From Actinacidiphila bryophytorum (GTDB lineage: Bacteria; Actinomycetota; Actinomycetes; Streptomycetales; Streptomycetaceae): DNA of 64,000 nucleotides. This document shows positions 1 to 7,886 of the stretch, piece after piece. The stretch lies in the NCBI RefSeq assembly GCF_016916835.1, contig NZ_JAFFIX010000005.1:310001-374000 (forward strand), given 5' to 3'. The notes under the pieces were generated by a model that searched no databases, was not told the DNA's origin, and saw nothing but the letters and a program-made list of their open reading frames with translations. The first letter of the stretch is position 1; the number at the start of each line of letters is the position of its first letter. Made by a program: the position numbers and the translations under genes.

Positions 1-743
1 GCCGCGACGCCTCCGGCGTCCTGTGGCAGTACCAGGGCACCGGCAGCGCCACGACGCCGTTCTTCTCCCGCTTCAGGACGAGCGCCGGATGGCAGATCTA
101 CAACGTGCTCAGCGCGCTCGACACGATGAACGCCAACGGCACGGGCGACCTGGTGGGCCGCGACTCCTCCGGCACGCTCTGGTACTACCGGGGCAGCGGC
201 AAGCCCTCGGCCCCGGTGCTCAGCCGCGTCACCGTCGGCCCCGGCTGGAACATCTACTCCCGGCTGCTGGGCGCGGGCGACGTCACGGGAGACGGGCACC
301 CGGACCTGATAGGCATGGACAGCTCCGGCTACCTCTGGCTCTACAAGGGCACGGGCAACGCCACCAAGCCCTTCGCGGCACGCACCCCCATCGCGGCCGG
401 CTGGAAGATCTACACTTCGCTCGTCGCCGCGGGAGACGTCACCGGTGACGGCAGGCCCGACCTGCTGGGCCGCGACAGCTCCGGCGTCCTGTGGGTCTAC
501 AAAGGCACCGGCAACGCCGCCGCCCCCTACGCCACCCGTACCAGGATCGGCGGCGGTTGGCAAGGCTACACCTCGATCGTCGGCACCGGCGACATCAGCG
601 GCGACGGCAAGGCCGACCTGGTGGCCAGGGACTCCGCAGGGCAGCTCTGGTACTACAAGGGCACCGGCAGCGCGACCGCTCCCTACGCGACGCCCAGGAT
701 CGGCGTCGGCGGCGGATGGAACATCTACAACACATTGCTGTGA
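1..743 (+). CDS. FG-GAP/VCBS repeat protein, C-terminal part (5' truncated by window edge)
   Basis: The frame is open from the first complete codon at base 3 to the TGA at 741-743, so the gene starts left of the window. The visible 246 residues are about five near-identical repeats of roughly 50 residues. Each has a calcium-loop-like core such as GDVTGDGRPDLLGRDSSG, then LW-Y-KGTG and a Gly/Trp-rich end (GGWNIY). These are FG-GAP/VCBS repeats, which build beta-propeller blades in secreted or surface proteins. The N-terminus, where a signal peptide or enzyme domain would lie, is not visible, so the full function is unknown. The stop codon overlaps the -35 region of the following trp leader promoter. 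I am sure of the repeat class and unsure of the role. Confidence 0.85.
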   Translation, partial: RDASGVLWQYQGTGSATTPFFSRFRTSAGWQIYNVLSALDTMNANGTGDLVGRDSSGTLWYYRGSGKPSAPVLSRVTVGPGWNIYSRLLGAGDVTGDGHPDLIGMDSSGYLWLYKGTGNATKPFAARTPIAAGWKIYTSLVAAGDVTGDGRPDLLGRDSSGVLWVYKGTGNAAAPYATRTRIGGGWQGYTSIVGTGDISGDGKADLVARDSAGQLWYYKGTGSATAPYATPRIGVGGGWNIYNTLL

Positions 744-769
744 CGCCCGGCGTCCCGGTGCGCTAAGGT
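740..769 (+). promoter_or_regulatory. Predicted promoter of the trp leader (leaderless trpL transcript)
   Basis: GTGACG at 740-745 resembles a -35 box and TAAGGT at 764-769 a -10 box (actinobacterial TAGRRT type), with an 18-nt spacer. The expected start site falls at or next to A777, the first base of the trpL ATG, so the leader peptide is probably translated from a leaderless RNA. No Shine-Dalgarno sequence precedes that ATG, which agrees. Inference from sequence only. Confidence 0.5.
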
Positions 770-776
770 CGTCGGC

Positions 777-848
777 ATGATCGCGCAAGTGAACCCGACC
801 ACGACACACCAGGACTGGTGGTGGACCGCTCATCCGGCGGCCCACTGA
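777..848 (+). CDS. trpL: trp operon leader peptide (TrpL)
   Basis: A 23-codon ORF that starts with ATG and ends TGA at 846-848. It encodes three consecutive tryptophans (residues 14-16, TGG codons at 816-824) in a peptide reading MIAQVNPTTTHQDWWWTAHP and three more residues. Run-on Trp codons just upstream of a terminator hairpin and an anthranilate synthase gene are the hallmark of ribosome-mediated attenuation. From the literature as I recall it, a similar three-Trp leader precedes trpE(G) of Streptomyces venezuelae. The peptide itself has no other expected function. Ribosome stalling at the Trp codons would let transcription into trpEG continue when charged tRNA-Trp is scarce. Confidence 0.9.
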   Translation: MIAQVNPTTTHQDWWWTAHPAAH

Positions 849-898
849 CTCGCGCATCAGCAGATCCTCGCGAAGGCCGCCCGCAGGGGCGGCCTTCG
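821..898 (+). promoter_or_regulatory. trp attenuator: mutually exclusive pause, antiterminator and terminator helices
   Basis: Three alternative pairings can be read. Segment 821-829 (GTGGACCGC) pairs with 837-845 (GCGGCCCAC) around a loop, with one A-C mismatch. Segment 836-842 (GGCGGCC) pairs with 875-881 (GGCCGCC). Segment 871-882 pairs perfectly with 887-898. The first contains the last Trp codon, the second would disrupt the third, and the third is the terminator. A ribosome stalled on the three Trp codons (816-824) would mask the first segment and favour the antiterminator. Pairings were derived by eye, without an energy calculation. Confidence 0.75.
871..898 (+). terminator. Attenuator terminator hairpin of trpEG
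   Basis: A perfect 12-bp stem (CGAAGGCCGCCC, loop GCAG, then its reverse complement), followed by GGCGTTT. It lies 22 nt after the trpL stop and about 58 nt before the trpEG start. The T-run is weak, as is common in streptomycetes. Confidence 0.85.
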
Positions 899-956
899 GC
901 GTTTCCCGGCCCGGTCGCCGCCCCTTCCCCCCGCCGTCAAGGAAGGACCACCGACC

Positions 957-2879
957 GTGCCCACGAACCCCGCAGCACACCGGCTCGTCGCCCGCCTGCT
1001 CACCCCCGGCCACCCGCCTTTCGCCCTGCTGCACCGCAGGACCCCCGGGCGCCCCGAAGGGGTCGTGGAGGTGCTCGCAGGACCCGTCACGACCGCCGAG
1101 ACGCTGGCCGGCATCGCGCTGCCCGCAGGCCCGACCGGCGGCGGCCCCCGCACCGACGCGCTCGCCCTGATCCCCTTCCGGCAGATCCGCGAACGCGGCT
1201 TCGACGTCCGCGACGACGGCACCCCGCTGACCGTCCTGCACCCGCAGGAGACCGCGGAACTCCCGCTCGCCGACCTGCTGGACGCGATCCCCGACGTTCC
1301 CGTCACCGTCGAGGGCGGCGCCTTCGACGTCTCGGACGAGGCCTACGCCGGCATCGTCGGACGGGTCATCGAGGACGAGATCGGCCGCGGCGAGGGCGCC
1401 AACTTCGTGATCCGCCGCACCTTCCGCGGCACCATCCCCGGCTACGGGCCCGCCGCGGCCCTGGCCCTCTTCGCCCGGCTGCTGCGCGGCGAACGCGGCG
1501 CCTACTGGACGTACGTGGTGCACACCCCCGAGCGCACCCTGGTCGGCGCCAGCCCCGAGGTGCACGTGCGGATGTCGGGCAGCGCGGTGGTGATGAACCC
1601 GATCAGCGGCACCTACCGCTACCCGGCGGAAGGCCCGAGCGCGGCCGGGCTGCTGGACTTCCTCGCCGACCCCAAGGAGGCCGAGGAGCTGACCATGGTG
1701 GTGGACGAGGAACTCAAGATGATGTGCACCGTCTGCGACCTGGGCGGGGTCGTCGTCGGCCCGCGGCTGAAGGAGATGGCGCACCTGGCGCACACCGAGT
1801 ACGAACTGCGCGGGCGCTCCACGCTGGACGTGCGCGAGGTGCTGCGCGAGACGATGTTCGCGGCCACCGTTACCGGCTCACCGGTGCAGAACGCCTGCCG
1901 GGTCATCGAGCGCCACGAGCCGGGCGGGCGCGGCTACTACGCCGGTGCGCTGGCCCTGATCGGCCGGGACGCGGGCGGCGCACAGACGCTGGACTCGCCC
2001 ATCCTGATCCGCACCGCCGACATCTCCCCCGGCGGCGCGCTGCGCGTCCCGGTCGGCGCCACCCTCGTACGGCACTCCAGGGCGCGCGCCGAGGTCGCCG
2101 AGACGCACGCCAAGGCCGCAGGTGTGCTCACCGCGCTCGGGGTGCGCCCGGCGCCTGCCGGGGCCGCGGGGGCGCCGCGGCCCCGGCTGGCCGACGACAT
2201 CCGGGTGCGGGCCGCACTCGACGCCCGCCGGGCGGGGCTCGCGCCCTTCTGGCTGCGGATGCAGGTCGAGCACCCGCGGCCGACCGCGCACGCCCTGGTC
2301 GTGGACGGCGAGGACACCTTCACCGCGATGCTTGCCCACCTGCTGCGCTCCTCGGGCCACGCGGTGACGGTACGCCGCTACGACGACCCGCAGCTGCGGG
2401 CCGCGGCACTGGCCCACGAGGGGCCTGTGGTGCTCGGCCCCGGACCCGGCGACCCGGCCGACACCGCCGACCCCAAGATGCGCCTGCTGCGCGGGCTCGC
2501 CGCCGACCTGGTCCGCGACCACGGGCGCGGGCTGCTCGGGGTCTGCCTGGGCCACGAACTGCTGGCGGCGGAACTGGGCCTGGACCTGGTGCGCAAGGAC
2601 GAGCCCTTCCAGGGCGCGCAGCGCACCATCGACCTCTTCGGCCGCCAGGAGACCGTCGGCTTCTACAACTCCTTCACCGCCCGCTGCGACGACACCGCAG
2701 CCGAGGAGCTGGCGATGCACCGGGTCGAGCTGAGCCGCGACCCGGGCACCGGCGACGTCCACGCGATGCGCGGCCCCGGCTTCGCGGGTGTGCAGTTCCA
2801 TCCGGAGTCGGTGCTGACGCTGAACGGCTCGCAGATCGCGGCGGATCTGCTGGCGCAGGTGCTGGCGCCGGTGCGCTGA
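957..2879 (+). CDS. trpE: Anthranilate synthase, fused large and small subunits (TrpE-TrpG)
   Basis: A 640-residue protein that converts chorismate and glutamine to anthranilate, the first step of tryptophan synthesis. The N-terminal part (about residues 1-420) is a chorismate-binding domain containing NPISGTYRYP and the ELTMVVDEELKMM region. The C-terminal part (about 440-640) is a class I glutamine amidotransferase with the nucleophile Cys in GVCLGHE and the His-Glu dyad in GVQFHPES. The GTG start follows GGAAGG with suitable spacing. This fused form is known in streptomycetes. PhzE-like ADIC synthases share the architecture, but the upstream Trp leader and attenuator, and the absence of any phenazine genes, favour a tryptophan role. 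The gene is probably monocistronic, because the next gene is convergent. Confidence 0.88.
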   Translation: MPTNPAAHRLVARLLTPGHPPFALLHRRTPGRPEGVVEVLAGPVTTAETLAGIALPAGPTGGGPRTDALALIPFRQIRERGFDVRDDGTPLTVLHPQETAELPLADLLDAIPDVPVTVEGGAFDVSDEAYAGIVGRVIEDEIGRGEGANFVIRRTFRGTIPGYGPAAALALFARLLRGERGAYWTYVVHTPERTLVGASPEVHVRMSGSAVVMNPISGTYRYPAEGPSAAGLLDFLADPKEAEELTMVVDEELKMMCTVCDLGGVVVGPRLKEMAHLAHTEYELRGRSTLDVREVLRETMFAATVTGSPVQNACRVIERHEPGGRGYYAGALALIGRDAGGAQTLDSPILIRTADISPGGALRVPVGATLVRHSRARAEVAETHAKAAGVLTALGVRPAPAGAAGAPRPRLADDIRVRAALDARRAGLAPFWLRMQVEHPRPTAHALVVDGEDTFTAMLAHLLRSSGHAVTVRRYDDPQLRAAALAHEGPVVLGPGPGDPADTADPKMRLLRGLAADLVRDHGRGLLGVCLGHELLAAELGLDLVRKDEPFQGAQRTIDLFGRQETVGFYNSFTARCDDTAAEELAMHRVELSRDPGTGDVHAMRGPGFAGVQFHPESVLTLNGSQIAADLLAQVLAPVR

Positions 2880-2891
2880 GCCGCGCGGGCC

Positions 2892-3533
2892 TCAGGCCGT
2901 CTCGCCGTAGTAGCTGGCGTCCAGCGCCGAGTCGGCGAGCACCGGCTCGGCCAGCAGCGGACCGATCAGGGTCAGCACCTCGGCGATCATCGTGTACTCG
3001 TCGGCGGTGCCGTCGACCACGAGGTCGGCCAGCGACCGGGAGGGGGCGACGTGCGCGGCATGGCGCTCCCTCCCGGACAGCAGATAATTCCGCAGCGACA
3101 GGGCCGGGTCCTGGCGCTGGACCTCGATCTTGCGCAGGATCTTCCTGGCCAGCCGGATGTCGTCGGGGGTGTCGACGTACACCCGCCAGGAGGCCCGGGC
3201 GGCGACCGCGGGCAGGGTCAGGGCGAACAGGCCCTCGACCACCACCAGGCGGTGCCGTCCGGACCCGGCGGCGGCGTCGATCGCGGCGGTCACCGCGGTC
3301 CCGTCGATGGACCCCGGGTGGTTCCAGTCCAGGGTCTCCGCGCCGGTAGCGCTGAGCGTCCTGACCCCGCGCTGCGGATCGTGCGCGGGAACGTAGAAGT
3401 CGTCGAGGTGGATCAGTCCGACGGTCTCTGGGTGGTGCAGCGCCAGCGCTTCGGCAAGGGTGGACTTGCCGGAAGCGGTGCCGCCGGCGACCGCCAGTAC
3501 GGGCACGCGAAGCCCGCTCGCCACACCCTTCAT
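2892..3533 (-). CDS. Uridine kinase-like P-loop kinase
   Basis: A 213-residue protein of the uridine kinase/phosphoribulokinase family, which phosphorylates nucleosides using NTP. The Walker A motif GGTASGKST is at residues 17-25, near the N-terminus as usual, followed by LIHLDDFYVP, the acidic substrate-binding segment typical of Udk. Length matches the family (about 200-230). It is convergent with trpEG (12-bp gap) and lies downstream of the phosphofructokinase gene on the same strand. The exact substrate cannot be read; uridine or cytidine is the family default, and AAA-family kinases of unknown substrate also look like this. Confidence 0.75.
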   Translation of the reverse strand: MKGVASGLRVPVLAVAGGTASGKSTLAEALALHHPETVGLIHLDDFYVPAHDPQRGVRTLSATGAETLDWNHPGSIDGTAVTAAIDAAAGSGRHRLVVVEGLFALTLPAVAARASWRVYVDTPDDIRLARKILRKIEVQRQDPALSLRNYLLSGRERHAAHVAPSRSLADLVVDGTADEYTMIAEVLTLIGPLLAEPVLADSALDASYYGETA

Positions 3534-3652
3534 ACCGGGCGCTCCTCATGTGCTCACAGGGGGAAACGAAGCGGCCGGACAAGCCGGGTGGAGGGAGGAT
3601 AGGTCGCCGGGCTCACCTGCGGCAAGCGCTCTCGGGGTGCGTCTTGCGGCGG

Positions 3653-4681
3653 CTACCCGAAGAAGACTCCCGCCTCCTCGTACAGCGACGGGTCGACGGT
3701 CTTGATCCGCGCGGTCGCGTCGCCGATCGGCACCCGGACGATCTCGGTGGAGCGCAGCGCGACCATCTTCCCGAAGTCGCCGTCCCTGACCGCCTCGACG
3801 GCGTGCAGCCCGAAGCGGGTGGCAAGCCAGCGGTCGAAGGCGCTGGGGGTGCCGCCGCGCTGGACGTGGCCGAGCACGGTGGTCCTGGCCTCCTTGCCGG
3901 TGCGCTTCTCGATCTGGTTGGCAAGCCACTCGCCGATGCCGGACAGCCGGACGTGGCCGAAGGAGTCGAGCGTGCCGTCCTTGAGCACCATGTCGCCGTC
4001 CTTCGGCATCGCGCCCTCGGCGACGACCACGATCGGCGCGTAGCGGATCTTGAAGCGGCTCTCGACCCACGCGCACACCTGGTCGAGGTCGAAGCGCTGT
4101 TCCGGTATGAGGATCACGTTGGCGCCGCCGGCCAGGCCCGAGTGCAGCGCGATCCAGCCCGCGTGCCGGCCCATCACCTCGACCACCAGGACCCGCATGT
4201 GCGACTCGGCCGTGGTGTGCAGCCGGTCGATGGCCTCGGTGGCGATGTTGACCGCGGTGTCGAAACCGAAGGTGTAGTCGGTCGCCGACAGGTCGTTGTC
4301 GATGGTCTTGGGGACACCTACCACTTTTACGCCGTGTTCCTGGTGGAGGGCGGCGGCGACGCCGAGGGTGTCCTCGCCGCCGATCGCGATCAGCGCGTCG
4401 ATCCCCTCCGCCGCCAGGTTCTCCTGGACCCTGCGCACCCCGCCCTCGACCTTGAGCGGGTTGGTGCGCGAGGAGCCGAGTATGGTGCCGCCGCGCGGGA
4501 GTATGCCGCGGACGGCCGGGATGTCGAGCCGTACGGTGTCCCCCTCCAGGGGACCCCGCCAGCCGTCCCGGAAGCCGGTGAAGTCGTAGCCGTACTCCTG
4601 GACGCCTTTACGTACGATGCCGCGGATGACCGCGTTGAGGCCGGGGCAGTCTCCGCCGCCGGTCAGAACTCCGACTCGCAT
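3653..4681 (-). CDS. pfkA: 6-phosphofructokinase, with residues predicting pyrophosphate dependence
   Basis: A 342-residue enzyme that phosphorylates fructose 6-phosphate. The start is the ATG giving MRVGVLTGGGDCPGLN, preceded by a GAAGGGAAGAG ribosome-binding region; an upstream in-frame extension of seven codons lacks a better site. The catalytic PKTIDND motif is at 124-130 and MGRHAGW follows. At the position that discriminates donors, the sequence is GGEDT with Asp104, and Lys125 stands where E. coli Pfk has Gly124. Asp104 plus this Lys is the signature of PPi-dependent group III enzymes such as that of Amycolatopsis methanolica, whereas ATP-dependent actinomycete enzymes carry Gly104. 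I infer PPi (reversible) or mixed donor use. It is transcribed towards the uridine-kinase-like gene. Confidence 0.85.
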   Translation of the reverse strand: MRVGVLTGGGDCPGLNAVIRGIVRKGVQEYGYDFTGFRDGWRGPLEGDTVRLDIPAVRGILPRGGTILGSSRTNPLKVEGGVRRVQENLAAEGIDALIAIGGEDTLGVAAALHQEHGVKVVGVPKTIDNDLSATDYTFGFDTAVNIATEAIDRLHTTAESHMRVLVVEVMGRHAGWIALHSGLAGGANVILIPEQRFDLDQVCAWVESRFKIRYAPIVVVAEGAMPKDGDMVLKDGTLDSFGHVRLSGIGEWLANQIEKRTGKEARTTVLGHVQRGGTPSAFDRWLATRFGLHAVEAVRDGDFGKMVALRSTEIVRVPIGDATARIKTVDPSLYEEAGVFFG

Positions 4682-4750
4682 GGACTCTTCCCTTCGTCGC
4701 AAGCCAGCTGTGCCGGATGTGCAACCTCCGCCAAGCTAGCGTGACTTGGG

Positions 4751-5467
4751 TCACATGTCGCCGCCTGTGCTGTTGGTCGGATCCCCGTCCAACCCGGCCT
4801 CAATCGCATATCGGACAAGCTCGACGCGATTGTGCAACTGGAGTTTGCCGAGGGTGTTCTGCACGTGGTTCTGCACCGTCCGGTGCGATATGACCAGGCG
4901 CTGGGCGATCTGCTTGTAGCTCAGCCCCTTCGCGACCAGCCGCAGCACCTCGGTCTCCCGCTCGGTCAGCCGGGGCGCGGCGGCGCCGCCCTCGGCGGCC
5001 GGCGGCGGCACGGTCGCCAGCCGCCGGTACTCGCCGAGCACCAGCCCTGCCAGGCCGGGAGTGAAGACCGGGTCGCCCACCGCGGTCCTGCGGACCGCGT
5101 CCACCAGCTCCTCGCGGGCCGCGAACTTCAGCAGATAGCCGGTCGCCCCGGATTTGACCGCTTCCAGCACGTCGGTGTGCTCGCCGCTGGCCGACAGCAC
5201 CAGCACCCGCACCGCGGGGTCGCCGGCCACCACCTCCTTGCACACCCGCACCCCGGACGCGCCCGGCAGGTTGAGGTCCAGCACCAGCACCTGGGGGCGG
5301 GCGGCCTTGGCCCGGCGGATCGCCTCGGGGCCGTCGCCCGCGGTCGCCACCACCCGGAAACCGGCCTCGGCCAGGTCGCGGGCCACCGCGTCACGCCACA
5401 TCGGGTGGTCGTCGACCACCATCACCGTGACCGCCTGCCGGGCCGCCTGGTCGTCGCCGACCGTCAT
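4751..5467 (-). CDS. macR: NarL-family response regulator (MacR-like)
   Basis: A 238-residue response regulator. The receiver domain (residues 12-130) has the acidic pair D19/D20 and the predicted phospho-acceptor D64 in VLVLDLNLPG. A LuxR-type helix-turn-helix follows at about 170-232 (LTERETEVLRLVAKGLSYKQ). Its ATG overlaps the stop of the upstream kinase gene by four bases (ATGA), so the two are translationally coupled. From memory, the MacRS pair of S. coelicolor occupies the same position next to pfkA and affects morphogenesis and actinorhodin; orthology is inferred from neighbourhood and kinase architecture. Confidence 0.85.
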   Translation of the reverse strand: MTVGDDQAARQAVTVMVVDDHPMWRDAVARDLAEAGFRVVATAGDGPEAIRRAKAARPQVLVLDLNLPGASGVRVCKEVVAGDPAVRVLVLSASGEHTDVLEAVKSGATGYLLKFAAREELVDAVRRTAVGDPVFTPGLAGLVLGEYRRLATVPPPAAEGGAAAPRLTERETEVLRLVAKGLSYKQIAQRLVISHRTVQNHVQNTLGKLQLHNRVELVRYAIEAGLDGDPTNSTGGDM

Positions 5468-6651
5468 GCGGTGCCTCCTTCCGTGCCGGCGGCCCGCGCC
5501 GCCGCGTCCTTGACGAGCGCGGCCCTGGGCAGCCGCAGCTCCACCTCCGTGCCCTGGCCGGGCAGCGACAGCAGCTCGGCCGAACCGCCGAGGTCGCGCA
5601 GCCGGCCGCGGATCGACTGGGCCACCCCGAGCCGCCCCTCGTCCGCCGCCGCGGCCAGCCGGCCCTCGGCGATGCCCGGGCCGTCGTCCCGCACCGTCAC
5701 CAGGACCGCGTCCGGCTCGTCCTCCACCAGGATCCAGGCGTGCGCCCGGTCGCCCGCGTGCCGCCGCACGTTGTCCAGGGCCGCGCCGACCGCGGCCGCC
5801 ACCTCGCCCGCCGCCGCCGGGCCGAGCAGCACCGGGGTGCCCGGCGCGGACAGCGTCACCCGGGCCGAGGCGTACGGCGCCAGCAGCGTACGCAGGTCGT
5901 GCGGCCCCGGCGGACCGTCCTCCTCGGCGGTGCGCGGCGCCGGGATCGGGGCGCCGCTGATCAGGGTGCGCAGCGCGGCCTCCTGCTCACCCGCCATCCG
6001 GCCCAGCTCCGCCGCCTCGCCGCCGGCCTGGTTTCCGCGCCGCTGCACCATCGCCAGCACCTGGAGCACACCGTCGTGGATGTCCCGGGCCAGCCGCTCG
6101 CGCTCCCGCGTCGCCGCCTCGATCTGCAGCGCCCGCGCAAGGGTCCGCTCGCTGATCCTGGCGACCTCGACCACGTAGCCGATGCCGATGCTGGCGACCC
6201 ACACCAGCAGCACGTTGTGCAGGGTGTCGCGCCCTGCGCTGCCCCGCTCGACCAGGTCGGCCGCGGCCACCAGCGAGGAGGCGACGGCGGCCCACCGCCA
6301 GCCGCCCTTGATCGCGAAGGCCAGCACGGAACCGGCCGTCCAGATGGACGGCAGCGTGAAGTTGCCCGAGTCGATACGGGCCTGGGTGTCGACGACCGCG
6401 GTGAGCAGTATGCCGGTGATCGCCAGCGTCAGGTCGGCGGTCAGGAAGCGCTTGGTGCACCGGCGGGCGGACATCACCCGGCCGAGCGTGGCCAGCGTCC
6501 ACACCGCGAGCGTCCCCACGTACACGCCGCCGAGCAGCGGGTGCCGCAGCTCGTCGTACGCGTAGCAGTACAGCGCCACCGCGTAGCCCGCCGTCAGCAC
6601 CCGGTACGCCACCAGTGCCCGCCACAGCGGCTGCTCAACGGACATGCGCAT
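5464..6651 (-). CDS. macS: MacS-family sensor histidine kinase
   Basis: A 395-residue membrane sensor kinase. About five or six hydrophobic segments occupy residues 10-165. A dimerisation/phosphoacceptor helix follows with the HisKA_3-type motif RLARDIHDGV (H192), then a C-terminal HATPase with DDGPGIAEG and a G-rich lid. It has no large extracellular sensor domain, so it probably senses within or at the membrane. The ATG at 6651 is preceded by GGAGGAGGG at about 5-nt spacing. It forms an operon with the response regulator downstream. Confidence 0.85.
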   Translation of the reverse strand: MRMSVEQPLWRALVAYRVLTAGYAVALYCYAYDELRHPLLGGVYVGTLAVWTLATLGRVMSARRCTKRFLTADLTLAITGILLTAVVDTQARIDSGNFTLPSIWTAGSVLAFAIKGGWRWAAVASSLVAAADLVERGSAGRDTLHNVLLVWVASIGIGYVVEVARISERTLARALQIEAATRERERLARDIHDGVLQVLAMVQRRGNQAGGEAAELGRMAGEQEAALRTLISGAPIPAPRTAEEDGPPGPHDLRTLLAPYASARVTLSAPGTPVLLGPAAAGEVAAAVGAALDNVRRHAGDRAHAWILVEDEPDAVLVTVRDDGPGIAEGRLAAAADEGRLGVAQSIRGRLRDLGGSAELLSLPGQGTEVELRLPRAALVKDAAARAAGTEGGTA

Positions 6652-6754
6652 CCGCGCCCCCTCCTCCCGGCCGCCGCCAGCCTAGCCCGCACCCTGCGCC
6701 CGCAGGGCGCCCCCTTATCGGCCGCCGGAGTGCCCCTTCGGCAGGGCCGAGCCC

Positions 6755-6958
6755 ATGGGGGCGGGGGGAACTGCGCGCGCAACCCACCACTCACCGTCAC
6801 GTGGCGACGGACCGCCACCACATCAGGGGCGCGGGGAACTGCGCGACCAGCCCACCACCACGCGCGGGTCGTCACCGTCCGAAAGGGGCTGTTCGGTCCG
6901 GAGCCGGACCACCGGCGGGTGGTGGGTTGCGCGCGCAGTTCCCCGCGCCCCTGGGGTC
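6755..6958. repeat. Intergenic repeat cluster: three copies of the 20-bp core, two flanking a conserved middle
   Basis: This is the gap between macS and the acyltransferase gene. Copies of GGGGCGCGGGGAACTGCGCG occur at about 6757-6785 (variant) and 6825-6855, with an inverted copy at about 6919-6955. Between the last two lies a middle reading CGTCACCGTCCGAAAGGGGC and then CGGACCACCGGCGGGTGG, which recurs at 29.9, 41.5 and 44.9 kb. I see no coding gene here. Such elements are abundant in Streptomyces intergenic DNA; their function is unsettled. Confidence 0.85.
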
Positions 6959-7002
6959 GCCCCCCTGCGCAAGCGGGAACGCCCTACCCGGGCGGTCGGG
7001 GG

Positions 7003-7716
7003 TCAGTGGGGGTCGGCCGCCGCTTTGGCCGCTTCTGCCAGTTGCCGCTTGGCCGCCGTCGCGTAGATGTCTACGTACTCCTGCCCCGACAGCTTCATGA
7101 TCTCGTACATGACCTCGTCCGTGATCGACCGCAGGATGAAGCGGTCGCCCTCCATCCCGTGGTAGCGGGAGAAGTCGAGCGGGCGCCCGATCCGGATGCC
7201 GGGCCGAATCGACAGTTTCGGCACGACCTTCCCCACCGGCTGCACCTTCTCCGTGTCGATCATCGCCACCGGGATCACCGGCGCCCCGCTGGCCAGTGCG
7301 ACCCGGGCGAGGCCGCCGGGCTTGCCGCGGTAGAGGCGGCCGTCGGGCGAGCGGGTGCCCTCGGGGTAGATGCCGAAGAGTTCGCCGCGCTCCAGCACGG
7401 CGACCCCGCTCTTGACGGCGGCCTCACCGGCGCCGCGGGCGCCGGAGCGGTCGACGGGGAGCTGCCCGACGCCCTTGAAGAAGGCGGCGGTCAGCTTGCC
7501 CTTCACCCCGGGCGAGGTGAAGTACTCCTCCTTCGCGATGAAGGTGACCTTGCGGTCGAGGACCGCGGGCAGGAAGAAGGAGTCCGAGAAGGACAGGTGG
7601 TTGCTCGCGAGGATCGCGGGACCTTCGTTCGGGATGTGCTCGATGCCTTCGACCCAGGGTCGGAAGGCCGCCTTGAGGGGCGAGCCGATGGCGATCTTCA
7701 TCGCGCCGTAGAACAA
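7003..7716 (-). CDS. 1-acyl-glycerol-3-phosphate acyltransferase family protein (PlsC-like)
   Basis: A 237-residue acyltransferase expected to transfer an acyl chain to lysophosphatidate or a related lipid at the membrane. The HX4D catalytic motif is NHLSFSD (H40, D45) and the substrate-binding motif is FGIYPEGTRSPDG. A TTG start at 7716 is chosen because GGAGGT lies six bases upstream, while the internal ATG at 7701 would be about 21 bases away. It is divergent from the esterase gene at 7887. M. tuberculosis Rv2182c, a similar acyltransferase, sits in the corresponding neighbourhood (from memory). Acceptor specificity is not visible. Confidence 0.8.
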   Translation of the reverse strand: MFYGAMKIAIGSPLKAAFRPWVEGIEHIPNEGPAILASNHLSFSDSFFLPAVLDRKVTFIAKEEYFTSPGVKGKLTAAFFKGVGQLPVDRSGARGAGEAAVKSGVAVLERGELFGIYPEGTRSPDGRLYRGKPGGLARVALASGAPVIPVAMIDTEKVQPVGKVVPKLSIRPGIRIGRPLDFSRYHGMEGDRFILRSITDEVMYEIMKLSGQEYVDIYATAAKRQLAEAAKAAADPH

Positions 7717-7886
7717 CCTCGGACCTCCTGTAGCCGACGCACCGACCTTAACGCCAGCGGACCGCTCAGGCTGGTTCCGATGGGGCTTACCGCTTGGTAT
7801 CGCAGCCGCGTACGCTGAACGTCCGACCTCCGTGTACTTCGTGTACCCGCGTACGCGGTTCCACGCCCCCGAACAGGAGACCCACG

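Noticed and set aside
957-2879. Phenazine-type ADIC synthase (PhzE) instead of TrpEG
   Set aside because: The architecture and NPISGT motif fit both, but a Trp-codon attenuator and absence of phz neighbours favour anthranilate synthase.
818-3349. Very long open frame (over 800 codons) overlapping trpEG
   Set aside because: It is Arg/Pro/Gly-rich with no domain pattern, a typical shadow of a high-GC gene in another frame; the same holds for many long opposite-strand frames here, for example over fadD15 and ctaD.
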